This document shows, piece after piece, positions 11,187 through 22,916 of a stretch of 64,000 nucleotides of DNA. Under the pieces are notes generated by a model. The model was not told where the DNA came from. It ran no database searches and saw only the letters and a program-made list of their open reading frames with translations. Each line of letters starts with the position of its first letter. The stretch's first letter is position 1. Source of the stretch: Microstegium vimineum (taxonomy: Eukaryota > Streptophyta > Magnoliopsida > Poales > Poaceae); contig CM039130.1 in assembly GCA_022036555.1 (NCBI GenBank), positions 18,626,570 through 18,690,569 of the forward strand. The letters run 5' to 3'. A program made the translations under genes and the position numbers.

Positions 11187-11700
11187 TCCGCGTCTCCCGG
11201 ATCCGCCACCCGCGGGGCCCTACCACCACGAGTCTCGTCGCGCCGACAACACCATGGATCCCCGTCCTGGTACAACGCACGACACAACACAATGCGGGGT
11301 TGCCACCGCGTGAAGGTAAAGGAATCGCAAATGCAGGTGCACGAGGAGTGTGGCGATCTGACACAGCGGAGGCGGTTCTGCCATATGGACGCTAGGAGCC
11401 ACACGCGCAATGCACGGCGTACGCACGCGAAGACCGAGGGGAATCCATGCGGCAGGAGTGAGCAAGGGCGCAGGGCACACGAGCCGCGCATGCACGTGAA
11501 GGGAGCGGGTCGCGTGGAGCGAGCAACGACGCGAGCGGGACGCATGAAGCGAGGAACGACGTGCACACAGGCGCATGAAGCGAGGAACGACGTGCGGTTC
11601 ATTCAGACAGACGCCCTATAACAAGTATTATCGTTATGTTTGAGTTAAGATTTGTCGTGCCCGTGTAAGGCAAAAACTTCGGTGACATTGTAACGGCTGC
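11187..11700 (-). promoter_or_regulatory. GC-rich leader and promoter region of the formin gene
   Basis: Upstream of the formin ATG about 430 bp is strongly GC-rich (11187-11620) and then turns to mixed composition up to the CACTA hairpins at 11911. A 24-bp direct repeat, CGCATGAAGCGAGGAACGAC plus GTGC, sits at 11541-11564 and 11572-11595. I see no convincing TATA box, so the transcription start is not placed. Open frames on both strands here are GC artefacts. Confidence 0.45.
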
Positions 11701-11910
11701 ATGCGCACTGTTTATCCGTTATGTCGCATGGTATTTATTCCGACCCATCTTATGGTTAGTGGCATGCTAAACTGCTCGGGCCCTGTATTTTGGAATGTGT
11801 GGCACATGTTCGTCACTGACCGAGTTGCTCATTCGGTGCAGCCTGGTGACAGAGTTAATTGTTTGAGCATGAAAACATGGCTGTTATCCCGGTTGACTAA
11901 AGGCGGCACT

Positions 11911-12015
11911 CTTTAGTCCTGGTTCATAACAAGAACTGGGACTAAAGGGTGCTTCTCCATGTGCAACCGTGCTGGCACCTTTAGTCCCGGTTCTTATTAC
12001 GAACCGAGACTAAGG
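11911..12015. repeat. CACTA-type subterminal hairpins (left set)
   Basis: Two hairpins occur at 11911-11947 and 11978-12015. Each has an arm like CTTTAGTCCCGGTTC, a 7-base loop and the inverse arm GAACCGGGACTAAAG with small differences. This subterminal repeat is typical of grass CACTA (En/Spm) elements, where the transposon DNA-binding protein attaches. A clear CACTA terminus is not seen, so the exact element end is not set. The start is about 725 bp upstream of the formin ATG. Between 12016 and 12560 I see AT-rich sequence and TA microsatellites only. Confidence 0.7.
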
Positions 12016-12559
12016 ACCTGTCTTTTTTTTAGTTTATTTTTTATTTTTTCTTTCTTTTTGTTTTCATTTCATATTAGGGTTTTAGAATAGGTTTTCAAAT
12101 GCACATTCTATGCTTACTATATATATATATACGCGTATATATTTTGAGCATACGTAAATAACACAATTATAGTATGAAACTATATATATGTATACATATA
12201 TATATATACTAGAGGTAAATATTACACAATTTATATAAACTTAGATACACTCTCTCGTAGATGTCTTTGATTGGATAACATTTAATATAAATTAGTCTTC
12301 ATCTTGGTTGGGCAAGATTTTTTTCCCTTGAGTCGTAGTAGTGCTCTCCATTGGGTATTATGACTTCGTCTAAAAGAAATCACGCAATCGTATCGATAAT
12401 TGCATTGATCTTGTCCGAGCGTAGAACCTTTTCCGCCAACCAATCAGACTTCAGTTTAAATCAAAGTAAATAAAATGTATTAGTATATATATATATATAT
12501 GATTGATTATGAATACCAACAATAGTAAGAAATCAATTGTGAAACATAACTTAAGCTTC

Positions 12560-13557
12560 TCTAGTCTAGGCCTATTCGTGCATGCCATGATGAACTCAGA
12601 AACATAGTATCCGCACAAATTATTCCCCGGTTCCTGCCGTAAACACCACTTTACGAGAAAAAGAAACCTCTCGTTATCTAGTGAAGACACACTCACATTA
12701 TCAAGTTCATGAAAACTATATATAGCTAGAGCTGGTAGTACTTACTTGTGTTAACACTAAGTTTAGTGGCGCTTTACAATCACTGCGGTGATCTTGAATA
12801 AATTTTGCTCAAACACTACCAACAAAGTTTAAAAAAAATAGATCGTTAATTAACATTCGAGATTTGAGAGAGCAATAAAGAATTATTGGTTCATGATCGA
12901 AATCAAATTACCTCTGGATAATGTCTATCATATCTTAATAATCGACCTGATCTTTTCTCAACGAGTCTAATATTATTTACCGGTTATTATCCAGATAGAT
13001 GACTATCAAGATCCAGTGAAAGCTGCATGTTTATAGGATATGAAGGCATAATTCAATAACTATATATGGGTCAAGTAATTAAGGAAAACAAAATGTGCAC
13101 ACTCACTTGAAGTTACACGGGAAGAGTATCGTTCTCTTGTCCTTTTGGTGAGCTAAGAACCTCATGAGATTCTTCTCCGCTTGAGGTCGCCAATTAGACA
13201 AGGGAGTAACTTGGTCTTTGAATACAATATATGGATCAACAAAACCGATAGTATTGTCATTTCTTTTTCTGAACCTGTTCATCTCATGTCTACATACATA
13301 TATAGTGTAAGGATAAATATATATATAACACATGTAGGTTACTTTAGTAATAATAGAAACAATACAATCACTTCCAGACAAAAGCAGCTGAGGAGAGATT
13401 TGTCGAGAGCCTCGTGGTGGCATAGTTGGTGTAATTCTGAGAAGTTAACATGTATGAGGTCATCGACACAGAAGAAGTGTCGTTGTCTAACTCTGACAAG
13501 AAGCCACTGCTTGTTCCTTTTACATGCCTCTAAGTACCACTTGTTCAACAGGTACAT
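12560..13557 (-). pseudogene. Decayed Ulp1-like (C48) protease part of CACTA gene
   Basis: Three minus-strand fragments match, in order, the C-terminal half of the grass CACTA protein with a Ulp1-like cysteine protease domain. They are 13339-13557 (KWYLEACKRNKQWLLVRVRQ and HFFCVDDLIHVNFSELHQL), about 13103-13285 (GFVDPYIVFKDQVTPLSNWR and KDKRTILFP) and about 12560-12690 (LRQEPGNNLCGYYVSEFI, containing the expected catalytic Cys). The pieces sit in different frames with intron-like gaps. The His/Asp region between them is not recognisable, so the protease is probably dead. Such domains are common passengers of CACTA elements. Confidence 0.7.
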
Positions 13558-13576
13558 TTGTGTACTATGCTCTCTC

Positions 13577-13905
13577 TATACGACACCAGGGTTAAAAAGA
13601 CTCTTTCCATATTTATAAATCTTCCATGGATCAACTTCTAGGGTAGAGTCGATTTTGACATCATAGAGCAATTGTTTTATGTTAAGACCAGTTTCAAAGA
13701 CCTCCTTGCCGACGTTGGAGATCGCCTTGGAGACGGCTGCTGCGGCGGAGGGGTAGGAGACCTCCTTGGCGGCATTGGAGATCGCCTTGGACCTTGCCGG
13801 TGTTGGAGATTGCCTTGGAGGCTGTGGCGGCGGCAGCATTGGAAACCTTCTTCTTGGTGTTGTAGACCTCCTTGGCGGTGTTGGAGACCTCCTCGGAGCA
13901 CTCTG
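13577..13905 (-). pseudogene. CACTA protein segment with ~30-bp internal repeats
   Basis: On the minus strand a repeated coding unit like AISNAAKEV occurs several times between 13690 and 13900, made of degenerate repeats of about 30 bp (for example GACCTCCTTGGCGG on the plus strand). It is followed by LLYDVKIDSTLEVDPWKIYK and KSLFNP, sequence that leads into the Ulp1-like part. It is Ala/Lys rich and low complexity, and at least one other frame is open through it, so the exact frame is uncertain. Confidence 0.5.
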
Positions 13906-14015
13906 CTAATCCGGGGATTTTAGGTTGGCTGGAGACCTGCTATGTGAGAAAACAAAATTTGAGTATATGAGTATATTGTTGTTTAGTCATTAGAAAACTG
14001 CTCACAATTTTTTCA

Positions 14016-14758
14016 CTAGCATCCGAACCTATGGCAAGGTAGTTTAGGTGGCGACGCCCCGGGAATAACAATGTATCTCTTGCGCCATAGAATAAATGAA
14101 TGCTCCGCTTCTCCGAGACTCTTCTCCCCATCACCTCCTATAATGTCAAGAACCACTCTGCTGAATCCTTTAACAACTCTATCCACGGAGACGCTAGCAT
14201 ATTCAGGTGGTATTGTTTGCCCATGTATTCTTGGTGTTCTAGTAGGGTCAATAGGGGAAACAACACCGAGAGCAACCATGATGTTGGCATTATCCTTTGG
14301 AATGTGCAGCTCACATGTGGTGTGAGGTACAGTGATGTCATCCATAGGGAAGCGTAACCTTACATCCTCTGGTAGCTCTGTGGAAGCACACCTACTTATA
14401 AGCTGGTTAGTAGGGCTATCTCTCGGCTGTGATGTTGACTGCCTTTGGGAACTCAATGCTATTTGCACTTGTCGTATAATTTCCTCTTGCATTCTCAACT
14501 CATTAGCTTTTTCTCTCTCCTGAGATTCAAGCACCGCCATCTCCAACCTTCACAACCACTTGTTCTCCTCATCCTTCTTTCTCTGACGGCTTTTGTATGT
14601 GGCTCTGTCCTCAGGAAAGCCATGCTCCCAAGGATCGCCCCTTTGCCTCTTGTTCTTCCACCGCGTTCAGTTGTCTGGAGGGCATATGTTAGTTCATCCT
14701 TTTCTCTGTTTGGCTTGAACGTACCACTACCAGAAGCATTTATATCCTAACAAAGTCT
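14016..14758 (-). pseudogene. CACTA transposon protein, central exon (plant transposase-type)
   Basis: The segment starts with SGTFKPNREKDELTYALQTT and passes through KSRQRKKDEENKW. An open frame of 176 codons (14016-14546) follows, with MAVLESQEREKANELRMQEE and a conserved tail DITVPHTTCELHIP and SVDRV. The first part is broken by a frameshift after GKGAI and a TGA before RLEMAV. This arrangement is the region after the plant transposase (Ptta/En/Spm) domain in grass CACTA proteins. The preceding exon, with the main domain, is missing; what follows at 14783 is retrotransposon DNA. Confidence 0.65.
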
Positions 14759-14782
14759 TTCTGCTGCTGAGAGTCCCTCATG

Positions 14783-15714
14783 TGTTTGGTTTTGAGTAAT
14801 TGATGAAACCTACCTAAGTACTAACCTTGATCTCTAAGTGTGAATCATGAGATAGGTTGGTACATACCATGCGATGGAGCTAATGGATCAATGTGATGAT
14901 GGCAAGGCTCTAGCATGGTGGTACAAAGGAAAATGGAAAAGTATTCAAGGCAAAGGTGAAATAGGAATCCATTTTTGGTTTGGTGATCAAGACACCATAG
15001 AGGGTGTGATCATATTTAGGATAGATAGCCGTACTATCAAGGAGGGAGCTCACGTGTTTGATTACGGTTATCATGTGCCACTAGGTTCTTTGCATTGCAT
15101 TTAAAATCAATTGAACCAAGTGAAACAACCAACTAATTCAAAGATAATTGTGAACTAAAAGCTAACACACGTGCACAAGTGTTGAGATCACTTAGTGTTA
15201 GCTCTTGGAAGCTTGGAAGAAAGTTGGAGGCTGTTTGAACCAAGTTTGGAGGTCCGGACGCAGGGTGTGTGGTCGGTCCGGACCATCGGAGATGGGTTCG
15301 GAGGCATACCCTAGGCTGTTGCGCAGAGGAGAAGGAACCGGACGCTGAGCTCTGGACGCACGTCCGGAGGCGTGGCCCTCTCTGTGTGAAAGGGACCGGA
15401 CGCTAGTGATAGTCCGGATGAGGAACCGGACCTGCGTCCGGAGTGGAAGAAATGAGAAAGGAGCTCTCGGGTTTGCTGGAATTTATTTCCGGACCCTAGA
15501 GGCGTTGGTCCGGACCCGCACTGTTGCGTGCGTCCGGAGCCATGTAGCGAGCTGTGGGGCGAGCGGGAAGAAGGCCGTTTAAATCGGCAGCCGATCGGAC
15601 GTAGGCGCGTTGGTCCGGACTGCGCAGTGGGCGCGACCGGAGGTCGCGTCCGGAGTGGCGAACAGAGGAGCTGTCTCTATTGTGTTCGAATATTTTTTGG
15701 AACAGGCACAATAA
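14783..15714 (+). mobile_element. Copia-type LTR fragment rich in GTCCGGAC motifs
   Basis: The fragment starts TGTTTGGTTTTGAGTAATTG, an LTR-like start, and from 15250 on is packed with GTCCGGAC, GGTCCGGACC and CGTCCGGAG motifs. The same motif family fills parts of the SIRE-type LTR at 55.7-57.5 kb and a segment at 61.9-62.2 kb. There is no coding sequence. It abuts the 3' noncoding region of the E1 gypsy element at 15715, and no target duplication is seen, so it is truncated. Confidence 0.45.
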
Positions 15715-16659
15715 CAATGTGCCTTCTCTCTCTCACCCTATAACTAATAGGAAATATATGGAGTTCATAGGTGGGGGAGAAAGAACGCATAAATACTTGC
15801 AAAGCATATATTGTAAAGTCAAACAATGGATCCAGAGAAACCGGGCATACAATCAAATCAAGATGTGCATGTGTATGGGATATATGGTGGATGTATGAGG
15901 GTGGATATGTGGTGGATAAAGGTGTATGGTGGATATATGAGAGTGTATGATGGAAATCTAATTTTACTCTGCTCCTTGAATACATATATACATACATCTC
16001 TCTTTTGGAACTTGGAATTTTGAGAGAACTTGGGCTTGCTTTTTTTCACTTTTTTTAGAGAGGCGGGCATCTACGTGCCCATTGTTTTGATAGGACACTT
16101 GTCCATGTTTTACTCTCTTTATTTTTTTTCACAACCCCAAGTCTCTTTCTATAATAACACTTTTGAGAGATGATGATAAGGAAATGTTTGGAGCAGTTAC
16201 AATGTGCCTTCTCTCTCTCACCCTATAACTAATAGGCAATATATGGAGTTCATAGGTGGGGAGAAACAATGCATACATACTTGCAAAGCATATATTGTAA
16301 AGTCAAACAATGGATCCAGAGAAACAGGGCATACAATCAAATCAAGATGTATGGGATATATGATGGATGTATGAGGATGAATATATATGTGTGGTGGATA
16401 TATGAGGGTGTATGGTGGAAACCTAATTCTACTCTGCTCCTTAAATATATATATATATATCTTTTGGAACTTGGAATTTTTGAGAGAACTTGGGCTTGCT
16501 TGCCTTTTTTTCTTAGAGAGGCGGACATCTAAGTACCCATTGTTTTGATATGACACTTGTCCATGTTTTACTCTCTTTATTTTTTTTTCACAACCCCAAG
16601 TCTCTTTCTATAATAAAGCTTTTGAGAGATGATGACAAGGAAATCTTTGGAGCGGTTAC
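15715..16659 (-). repeat. 485-bp tandem duplication in E1 3' noncoding region
   Basis: The block 15715-16199 is repeated as 16200-16659 with high identity. Both copies start with AATGTGCCTTCTCTCTCTCA and end with a stretch like GGAGCAGTTAC. The second copy is about 25 bp shorter, through loss of short TATG-rich pieces. It has no convincing coding potential; ORFs in it are shadows of the repeat. The flanking part (16660-17700) holds the polypurine-like GGGGGAGAGTACCCCC at about 17485 (minus strand). Confidence 0.85.
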
Positions 16660-17706
16660 ATATATGGCAATGGAATATATGGATAGGTGGAGAACTGGGA
16701 TATTTTTGGTTGCTTTCTCCCAATGTAGGAATATAGCATTTTTCTGGTGGATCTGTATGGCATATATGTGGATGCATACTTCCAGGATAGAAGTAGCATA
16801 TATGGGTGGAGTGTACGTGATCTTGATTTTAAAAGCATGACAAGTCTCTAAGGGTCAACAAAGCTTGACAAAACTCAATGCAAATACAAGCAGTAAATAT
16901 GATAGTGAATGTTTTCCTAATCTACCAGGCATGTATATATGGCTGTGGTAGGAATTCAAGCTCTCGTCATACAGAGACTCATCATGTAATATTTTTAATT
17001 TTCAAAAGATAAATTATCGAGAACTCTAGTATTGCTAGGAACAAGATAAACAGTAGCTTAACTTTCTGATATCATACCTATCAACTACCTAGACTTAGCT
17101 CAAGCATTCGCAACCCACAAGTTTCAGGTTCAGAGCAAATCTTTATGTCAAAACAGTTATATCTAAAACTCGGGAGAATTCAAGGTTGAAAACTAGGTAC
17201 TTGAAAGGAATTACGGCAGAGCAACTATTCATCATTTCCATAGAGTTATCTTCAGAGTTCTGCATTTTATTATTAGCAACTTCTAAACACACTTATTATT
17301 ATTACTAAATAAAACTCTATTAAGGATAAAGAAAATTCCATAGATATAGTGAGTGTCTAAGTTGTAACTCTTATGATTCATAATTATTTAAGTGTGAACC
17401 TTCATGTGCTCACATTTTTTTATTAATCTATATAATTAATATCTAAGTAAATGTAAGTGAATAAAGATACTTACCTGGATACATGGGGGTACTCTCCCCC
17501 AAGCTGGATGTTGACATAGTCATTCATTTAGACAGTGTAGACTTACTTCACTTCTCTGAGTCTTCTTCTCAGAGTAGATGAAGTTATCTAACCTTGTCTA
17601 GTCTTCTAAATCATGCTAAACTCAAATAGACAACAAAACTCGTGGAATTGATTAATCATTAGTGGTTGGCCATTTAAACCTTAGTTGTCTAAAGCATGAT
17701 TGATTT

Positions 17707-18521
17707 CTAGATGGGATCATTAAATTGTAAAAATTCAATCAAGTCAATTTCTTCTAAGTTCTTAGGTTCAAGAAAAACTTTCAAACGTTGACCATTTACC
17801 TTGAATTTGTGACCTGTATCATCTTGAAGTGTGACAGCACCGTGTGGTGCAACTTCAATCACTTTGAATGGTCCTTCCCATTTGCTTTGAAGTTTTCCAT
17901 GACCAAAGAGCTTTACTCTTGAGTTGAACAACAGAACTTTATCACCGGGTGTAAACTCCTTGTGCTTGATTCTCTTATCATGCCACCTTTTTGTCCTCTC
18001 TTTGTAGATCTTGGAATTGTGATAAGTTTTTTCTCTCCATTCCTCTAGCTCAGATATTTGCATCTGACGTTTCTTCCTGGCCGAGTGGAGATTCATGTTC
18101 CATTTCTTGATGGCCCAATGAGCTCTGAATTCCAATTCAACAGGTAGGTGACATGTTTTTCCATATACAAGCTGATAAGGTGCCATGCCTATGGGTGTTT
18201 TGTATGCAGTTCTATACGCCCATAGTGCATCATGAAGCTTGTACTTCCATTTCTTTCCCATCTCATCCATGGTCTTCTGCAGAATATTCTTGATTTGCTT
18301 ATTTGATGTTTTAGCTTGACCGCTAGTTTGAGGATGGTATGGAGTTGAAAAGTTGTGCTTGACTCCATATTCTGCTAGGAACATCCGAAATGTTTTGTCG
18401 ATGAAATGCGATCCTCCATCACTTATGACCATTCGAGGCATTCCGAATCTTGGGAATATCACTTCATGGAACATCTTCTTAGCATGCTTGGAGTCGGCAG
18501 CTCGACATGGTAGTGCTTCTA
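17707..18521 (-). pseudogene. E1 integrase, C-terminal half of core plus C-terminal domain
   Basis: This continues the integrase interrupted at 20647. It carries the second catalytic Asp (MVISDGGSHF) and the region before the third catalytic residue, but there the motif reads SGQAKTSNKQ (codon AAA at 18310-18312) where the family has Glu. Downstream are the LWAYRTAYKTPIG motif and a C-terminal domain with KWHDKRI-like and GDKVLLFNSRVKLF blocks. It ends near LIEFLQFNDPI. Without the Glu the DDE triad is incomplete, so strand transfer is not expected. Confidence 0.8.
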
Positions 18522-20646
18522 AAGGACCGAGAATGGCGACCAGAGGGGGGGGGGGTGAATGGAGCCTCAAATTTCTCTCGAAAATATTCGGGCCACTCTT
18601 CCCAAAAACAACCCCAGCAAGCAAGCTTACTCCACCATCAAGATCATGACCCTAGATAGGGTGGATACCTTTGGTAATGACCAAGAGGTACAGTAGATCT
18701 TCCGGAAACCAAGAACTCAAAACGTGACACCGATAGTGAGGCTCTCAAATCCTATGGAGACGAGAAGAGAGCTCTCCTAAAAATACTTATGAGAACTGGT
18801 CTCCAAAGTGTTTCATCAAGTTCCTTGCGTGATTACGAAACCAACGCAACAAACGGAACTCAATTCGGAGTCCGGATGAGGGAGAAACGACCAAAATAGC
18901 GACGAAGAAAAACCTGAAAAACCTTGCTGAAAGGCCGACGGACGCTGGGCGATGGACGGTCCGTTAGGCGACGGACGGTCCATTGGCAGAGTCCAACGCA
19001 CCCAGAAAAATCAGCCCCTACTGGAAGGGTGACGGACGTTGCCAAAGGACGCTGACAGAGGGCGACGGACGGTTCGTTGGCAGAGTCCAACGCACCCAGA
19101 AAAATCAGCCCCTACTGGAAGTGCGACGGACGCTGGCGAAGGACGCAGACGGAGGGCGACCGACGCTGAGAAGAGGGCGACGAACGCTGAGAAGAGAGTC
19201 CGATGCCAAAATCGAAAGACATCGACAAGCGAGGCGACAGATGCTGACGTCAGCACGCCCCAGCGTCCGACGCAAAACCCTCGGAGCGTTCGACGCTCCC
19301 GAAAATTGCACAGTGAACCCGAAAATCGTTCTCTCCTCCAAATCTTCCCAAAACTCAACCAAATGAACTCCAACTACAACCAAACTTTGTAGGCATGATC
19401 CTTGTACAGTTGGGGAGCTAATTCTAAGAAATCATCTCTCAATTTGGTGAGAAATAAAGGGAAACGAGGATTTGGGGGAGAAGGGGCAAGAATGAAGAAC
19501 ACCGCAAAGAAATCGCCCGATCTACGCACTCGTGAGGTTTGAGGGGAATTCCTTTGGTGCAAAGATGCTCCTCACGAATACGAACAACTTGGTTCAAACG
19601 GATTTGCAAGAGCTACTGCCTACAAAGAGAAATCATCTCAGGAAAAAGAGGGAGCAAAAGCAAAACGCGAAGAACACAAGCAAAACGGGGACACGATCAA
19701 GAAGTCGAAGCCACCATGGCTTACGGAGGTTACGGCCTCCGATTCCTCGCAACAAACTCAAGTTCTTACAGAGGTTGGTGAAATCAACCTAGGGATCTCA
19801 TGAACTAGAGAGAGGGTAGAGAGGGAGAGAGTTGGGGCAAAATGATTAGACTTCAAGAGATAGGATGAGGATACCCCTTCATCCTCTATTTATCAGAGGC
19901 TTTGGCTATTTCCCAAAGACCCCCCTAGATACAATGAGTGAACTACCTAGCCTAAGCATTGCAGTCCAAGCTCCGGTAAATATCTCCCTCGATTTGAATG
20001 GATGGCCCCGCTTCCTGCCAGGAGTTGTCGTCGCCTCGACGCAACCTCTAGGATTCTGCCACGTGCCATCCCCGCTTCCTCGGAAGCTCCGCCTAGGTTT
20101 TGAGGCCCAAACCCAGGAAACCCGCCACCGGTAGCTTTGGGCTCAACTACCGAACCCGGAGTTTTGCAGCCCAAACTCGGAAACCGACGCGGATGGTTTT
20201 GAGGCCCAAACCACCAAACCACTCGACGCGAGCCACCTTGTCTTCGCCCGGTCGGACTCCGAGTCCCCTGAGCCTCCGCTCGACTCGCGCGTCCACTGTC
20301 TTGACTCGGTCGACTCGGTCTACCTCCATGTCTTCTCGCACTCGCCGGTGCCAAGTACTAGCCACCACAGCTAGTCCGCCGGCGCCCCTGGTCCCTCAGT
20401 TCGAGCCCCGCTTCTGCCCTTCACTACTCTCAGTCCATCGGCACGGCAAGCCTCTACTCGACCTTCTCCACGCCATTGACCACTGTCACTAGGCATAGTA
20501 CCTGCACACCACAAGTCGATAGACAGGCACACATTTGCTTTCGCAAAGATTAGTAGTAAGCCACTCAAACTGAAATGCTCAAGTGTTGGGAAATCACTCA
20601 TCACAAAACTGAACATACATGGGTACTTATCCACCATGTGTTCGCA
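18522..20646. mobile_element. 2.1-kb unclassified insertion in E1 integrase, 7-bp flanking repeat
   Basis: The integrase reading frame breaks at VSKWVEA and resumes exactly after this block. Flanks share GCTTCTA (18515-18521 and 20647-20653), consistent with a target duplication of up to 7 bp. The inside has no recognisable protein. It includes a tandem duplication of about 94 bp (18983 onwards and 19077 onwards, sharing TTGGCAGAGTCCAACGCACC) and many GACGGACGNT units, then a GC-rich region at 19930-20500. The right end, read on the minus strand, begins TGCGAACACATGG. It might be an LTR or LARD-type element; the class is open. Confidence 0.7.
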
Positions 20647-21053
20647 GCTTCTACCCACTTGGATACGTAGTCAACTGCCACCAAGATGTATTCAGCATCT
20701 CTAGACCTTGGGAATGGTCCCATGTAGTCAATTCCCCAGACATCAAACAACTCTAATTGAAGGTTGTTAGTGAGTGGCATTTCATTCCTAGCATTAATGT
20801 TTCCATGCTTCTGGCATCTGACACATCTTCTAATGAACTGTTTTGTATCTTCATACATTGTTGGCCAGTAAAATCCGCTTTGCCAGATCTTTGCATGTGT
20901 ATGGTACACTCCATAGTGTCCTCCATAAGGTGATGCGTGCAACCTGTCTATGATCTTCATGGCTTCAACCATTGGGACACATTTCCGTAGCAGTCCATCA
21001 GCACAAACCCGATAGAGATACGGATCGTCCCACAAGTGGCAACGAGAGTCATA
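20647..21053 (-). pseudogene. E1 integrase, zinc-binding domain and start of catalytic core
   Basis: The HHCC zinc-binding region is intact (GGHYGVYHTHAKI and CVRCQKHGN), followed by the first catalytic Asp in WGIDYMGPFP and by AVDYVSKWVEA, where the 2.1-kb insertion cuts in. It is in the same frame as RT-RNase H, separated by one TAG at 21054-21056. Confidence 0.8.
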
Positions 21054-22916
21054 CTAAAGCTTCCTCTTGTCACCTCCTGGTGGAACATATCCTGAAACCA
21101 TATAATTCACAATATCCGCATACCAATGGTCCGAGTGTGTTACCTTGAGGAGTGTCTCGTCCCTTAAATAGTCATTAATAGGCAATTCATGTTCATTTTT
21201 ATATTGAAGCCTAGACAAGTGATCAGCTACTGAATTTTCTACTCCTTTCTTGTCTCTTATTTCTATGTCAAATTCTTGGAGTAAAATAATCCATCTTATA
21301 AGTCGAGGTTTAGCATCTTTCTTAGTGAGCAAGTATTTAAGAGCAGCATGGTCTGAATAAATGATTACCTTAGCTCCTACTAAGTAAGATCTAAACTTGT
21401 CTATCACAAAGACTACAACCAACAACTCTTTTTCAGTGGTAGCATAATTGAGTTGTGGCCTAGACAAGGTTTTGCTAGCATAGGAAATAGCATAATGCTT
21501 TTTATCCTGGGTTTGGCCTAAGACAGCACCTACTGCAAAGTCACTAGCATCACACATGATCTCGAAGGGTAGCGTCCAATCTGGAGGTTGGATGATTGGA
21601 GCTGAAATGAGTGCTTTCTTGAGGATTTCAAAAGCTTCATAACACTCATTAGTGAAAATGAAAGGTACATCTTTGGCTAAAAGGCTAGTCAGGGGTCTAG
21701 CGATTTGGGAAAAGTTTTTAATAAAATGCCTATAGAACCCTGCGTGGCCTAGAAAGCTTCGGATTCCTTTCACATTTGTGGGAGGTGGAAGTTGCTCAAT
21801 AACTTCAATCTTTGCTCTATCCACTTCTATCCCACGTTCGGACATCTTGTGTCCTAGCACTATTCCTTCCTGAACCATGAAATGACATTTGTCCCAGTTC
21901 AGGACTAAGTGCTTTTCTTTACATCGTTGTAAGACTTTGTCCAAATTCGCTAAACAATCATTAAAGGTTTTGCCATAGACGGTAAAATCATCCATGAACA
22001 CCTCCACGATTTTCTCGATCATGTTAGAGAAAATAGACATCATGCACCGTTGGAACGAAGCTGGAGGATTGCACAATCCAAACGACATTCGTCGATAAGC
22101 ATAAGTTCCATAAGGGCATGTAAAATTGGTCTTACTTTGGTCATCAGGGTGGATCGGGATTTGATGATATCCAGAATAACCATCAAGGAAACAAAAGAAA
22201 GAGTTCTTTGCAAGCCATTCCAACATCTCATCAATGAAGGGTAATGGGAAGTGATCTTTCTTTGTAGCCTTGTTAAGTTTCCGGTAGTCAATGCACATGT
22301 GCCACCCAGTGACAGTGCGTTGAGGGATGAGTTCATTTTTCTCATTTCTTACAACTGTCATCCCTCCTTTCTTTGGCACAACTTGGACAGGGCTAACCCA
22401 CTCACTATGCGGCACAAGATAGATAATCCCAGCGTGCAAAAGTTTCAAGACCTCTTTCTTAACAGCCTCTCGCATAGCATTGTTAAGTCTCCGTTGTGGT
22501 TCCCTCGAAGGTGACGAATTAGGATCGATGGGAATTCTATGAGTACAAAGAGTTGGACTAATTCCAATGAGGTCATGGAGTGAGTAGCCAAAGGCCGATT
22601 TATGTCTTTCTAGGATAGTGACAAGTCTATTGGTTTCCTTTTGGGAAAGCGTGTCACTTATAATGATAGGGGTTTCTTGGTTATTATTTAGAAAGACATA
22701 TTTTAAGCCAGAAGGAAGAGGTTTTAACTCGATTGAGGGTTGTGATGGCTCTTCCAAAGGATCTAACTCGATAGGTTCTGCTAGCTCCTCCTCTTCTTGA
22801 GTGAAGTGTTCATCATCAAGAGTTGCTTGAGACCAGTCTTCTAGAAATGCCACTAAGAGTTCCTCAATAGGGTCTTGTTTAGGCTTGGGTTCTACTATTG
22901 CATTATTTGATCTTTA
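21054..22916 (-). CDS. E1 reverse transcriptase and RNase H (Athila type)
   Basis: One open frame of about 600 codons holds the RT palm with GWHMCIDYRKLNKATKKDHF, the catalytic FMDD box (FMDDFTVYGK) and the thumb (LGHKMSERGIEVDRAKIEVI). The RNase H has MCDASDFAVGAVLGQ, ATTEKELLVVVF and YSDHAALKYLL. The reading frame from 22853 uses no ATG; it is part of a gag-pol polyprotein. A TAA at 22914-22916 separates it from the upstream protease-like frame and a TAG ends it before integrase. This is the best preserved pol in the window. Confidence 0.9.

Noticed and set aside
11078..11621. Several overlapping ORFs on both strands upstream of formin exon 1
   Set aside because: They arise from high GC content with few stop codons; none has a recognisable domain.
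13690..13900. Regular repeats that might resemble a CRISPR array
   Set aside because: Units are degenerate, contiguous and coding, in a plant CACTA gene; there are no spacers.
14874..15104. 76-codon plus-strand ORF as a host gene
   Set aside because: It lies in a copia LTR fragment and has no recognisable domain or splice context.
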